Below, piece by piece: positions 4,815 through 5,915 of a stretch of DNA of 5,915 nt. Made by a program: the position numbers and the translations under genes. Origin of the DNA: Planctomycetota bacterium (GTDB lineage: Bacteria; Planctomycetota; Planctomycetia; Isosphaerales; Isosphaeraceae); contig JAJYDH010000404.1 of NCBI GenBank assembly GCA_021777685.1, positions 1-5,915 of the forward strand, given 5' to 3'. The notes below the pieces were generated by a model. The model saw only the letters and a list, made by a program, of their open reading frames with translations. It was not told the origin of the DNA and did not search any database. Position 1 is the first letter of the stretch. Each line of letters opens with the position of its first letter.

Positions 4815-5915
4815 ATGAACTGCCCCCTCCGAGCCGTCGCCGCCGGACTTCTCGGCCTGATCGCCCTGACTTCGATCGCGAGGTCCGACGGGCCGAGATC
4901 CCCGGCCATCGAGCCCGAGGCGAGGGCGAGGCTCGACGCCTTGATCGCGAGCTATCGGGCGATCCCGGGCTATGCCGACCACGGCGAGGTCACGCTGGTC
5001 GTGAAGGTGGGCGGACGCGAGCTGAAGCAGTCGCACAAGGCGAGCATCGCCTTCGCCCGGCCTAACAAGCTCGACGTCGTGACCGACCTCGTCCGCCTGG
5101 TCAGCGACGGCACGAACCTCACGGAAGTCGTCTCGCCGCTCAAGAAGTACCGGGTCACGCCCGCGCCGAGGCCATTCGCCGAGTCGATGCTCCGGGGCGG
5201 GCCGCTCGGCGCGATCGAGTTCGGCGGCCTGGCGGGAATCCCGCTCGTCCACGTCCTGAACCTGGTCATCGGCGACGAGCCGGAACGGCTGATTTTCGAC
5301 TTCACGCCGAAGGTCCTGGCCGAGGGGGATCAGGTCGTCGACGGCGTCTCGTACCGGGTCCTCCGGCTCGACGAGTCGGACAATTTCGACTGGCGGTTCC
5401 TGATCGACCCGAAGACGGGGCTGCTGGCCTTCGTCGACCTCGTGATCGAGGGGGACGCGGCGAAGTCCTCGATCGCCGGAGGCGACACGCACGTCGAATC
5501 CCTCCGCTGGTCCGCCGGTGCCGTCTCGACCGGGGCCCCGCCCGCCGACGCGTTCACCTTCCAGCCGCCGAAGGGGTTCACGCAGGTCGCCAAGCTCGAA
5601 AATGCCGCCGCGGCCAACGCCGACGACAGGGGCAAGGAGCCCGCGAACCCCCTCATCGGCAAGCCGGCGCCCGACTTCACGCTCGATGTCCTCGACGCCC
5701 CCGGCAAGTTCCGCAAGGTGAGCAAGGCCGACCTCGCGGGGAATGTCGTGCTCATCGACTTCTGTGCGACCTGGTGCGGCCCCTGCCGCAAGGAGCTGCC
5801 CGACGTCCAGCTCATGGTCGATTCGTACTCGAAGGCGAAGAAGGACGTCGTCGTGGTGGCCCTGAGCATCGACCAGGTCGAGACGGGCGACCTGAAAGAG
5901 GCCCGTGAGAAGGTC
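4815..5915 (+). CDS. Exported DUF2092/LolA-like domain fused to TlpA-type redoxin (3' partial)
   Basis: The frame stays open to the right edge (367 codons), so the C-terminus is missing. The N-terminus MNCPLRAVAAGLLGLIALTS is a signal peptide, with likely cleavage after ARS (residue 23). Residues of about 34-260 look like a DUF2092/LolA-type periplasmic beta fold, with ARPNKLDVVTD, LVSDGTNLTEVV, KKYRVTPAP and WRFLIDPKTGLL. From about residue 279 a TlpA/ResA-like redoxin domain begins: IGKPAPDFTLDVLD, then VVLIDFCATWCGPCRKELPD with the CxxC pair at Cys321 and Cys324, then VVVVALSID. This suggests a periplasmic thiol reductase or disulfide exchange function, with the front domain perhaps binding a lipid or partner protein. 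Cys317 stands where the family usually has Trp (FWATWCGPC), adding a third cysteine near the active site. ATG 4815 is preferred because AGGA lies 8 nt upstream; ATG 4806 is in frame but lacks one. The family fusion is recognisable; substrate unknown. Confidence 0.88.
   Translation, partial: MNCPLRAVAAGLLGLIALTSIARSDGPRSPAIEPEARARLDALIASYRAIPGYADHGEVTLVVKVGGRELKQSHKASIAFARPNKLDVVTDLVRLVSDGTNLTEVVSPLKKYRVTPAPRPFAESMLRGGPLGAIEFGGLAGIPLVHVLNLVIGDEPERLIFDFTPKVLAEGDQVVDGVSYRVLRLDESDNFDWRFLIDPKTGLLAFVDLVIEGDAAKSSIAGGDTHVESLRWSAGAVSTGAPPADAFTFQPPKGFTQVAKLENAAAANADDRGKEPANPLIGKPAPDFTLDVLDAPGKFRKVSKADLAGNVVLIDFCATWCGPCRKELPDVQLMVDSYSKAKKDVVVVALSIDQVETGDLKEAREKV

Noticed and set aside
4674..5492. 272-codon minus-strand frame opposite the redoxin gene
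   Set aside because: Charged low-complexity translation; the plus-strand frame carries the signal peptide, the DUF2092-like region and the CxxC redoxin motif.
5330..5869. 179-codon minus-strand frame near the right edge
   Set aside because: Ser/Thr/Ala-rich shadow directly opposite the redoxin domain, with no motif and no ribosome site that I can see.

Overview
This window is GC-rich, roughly two thirds G+C by eye. It looks like chromosomal DNA of a planctomycete, most likely an Isosphaeraceae-like lineage. That placement is an inference from three things: the codon bias, a secreted protein joining a DUF2092/LolA-like domain to a TlpA-type redoxin, and TAGAAT-like -10 boxes. No marker gene fixes it. 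I see no mobile element, tRNA, rRNA, CRISPR array or other sign of an accessory island.

Layout from left to right: (1) a strong imperfect inverted repeat at the left edge, downstream of the first gene; (2) a leftward gene of the CobB/CbiA (cobyrinate a,c-diamide synthase) family whose P-loop and glutaminase cysteine are both gone; (3) a 479-bp divergent intergenic region rich in hairpins, with a plausible promoter for the next gene; (4) rightward ribBA, the bifunctional riboflavin-biosynthesis enzyme, intact at every motif I checked; (5) an 82-bp spacer largely taken up by a two-tier stem-loop; (6) a small rightward exported protein of unknown function; (7) a leftward exported protein with two CAP/SCP domains, whose stop lies 6 bp from the stop of the previous gene; (8) a divergent 165-bp spacer; (9) a rightward exported DUF2092-redoxin fusion cut off by the right edge.

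The only clear biochemical pathway member is RibBA, which catalyses the two entry reactions of riboflavin synthesis from ribulose 5-phosphate and GTP. The last three genes all encode proteins with signal peptides, so the right half is an envelope/periplasm neighbourhood, but nothing shows that they act together. The most notable observation is the CobB-like protein. It keeps the two-domain family fold but lacks the residues for ATP binding and for glutamine hydrolysis, so it is probably a pseudoenzyme or a repurposed paralogue. I do not see convincing evidence of a new multi-gene system.
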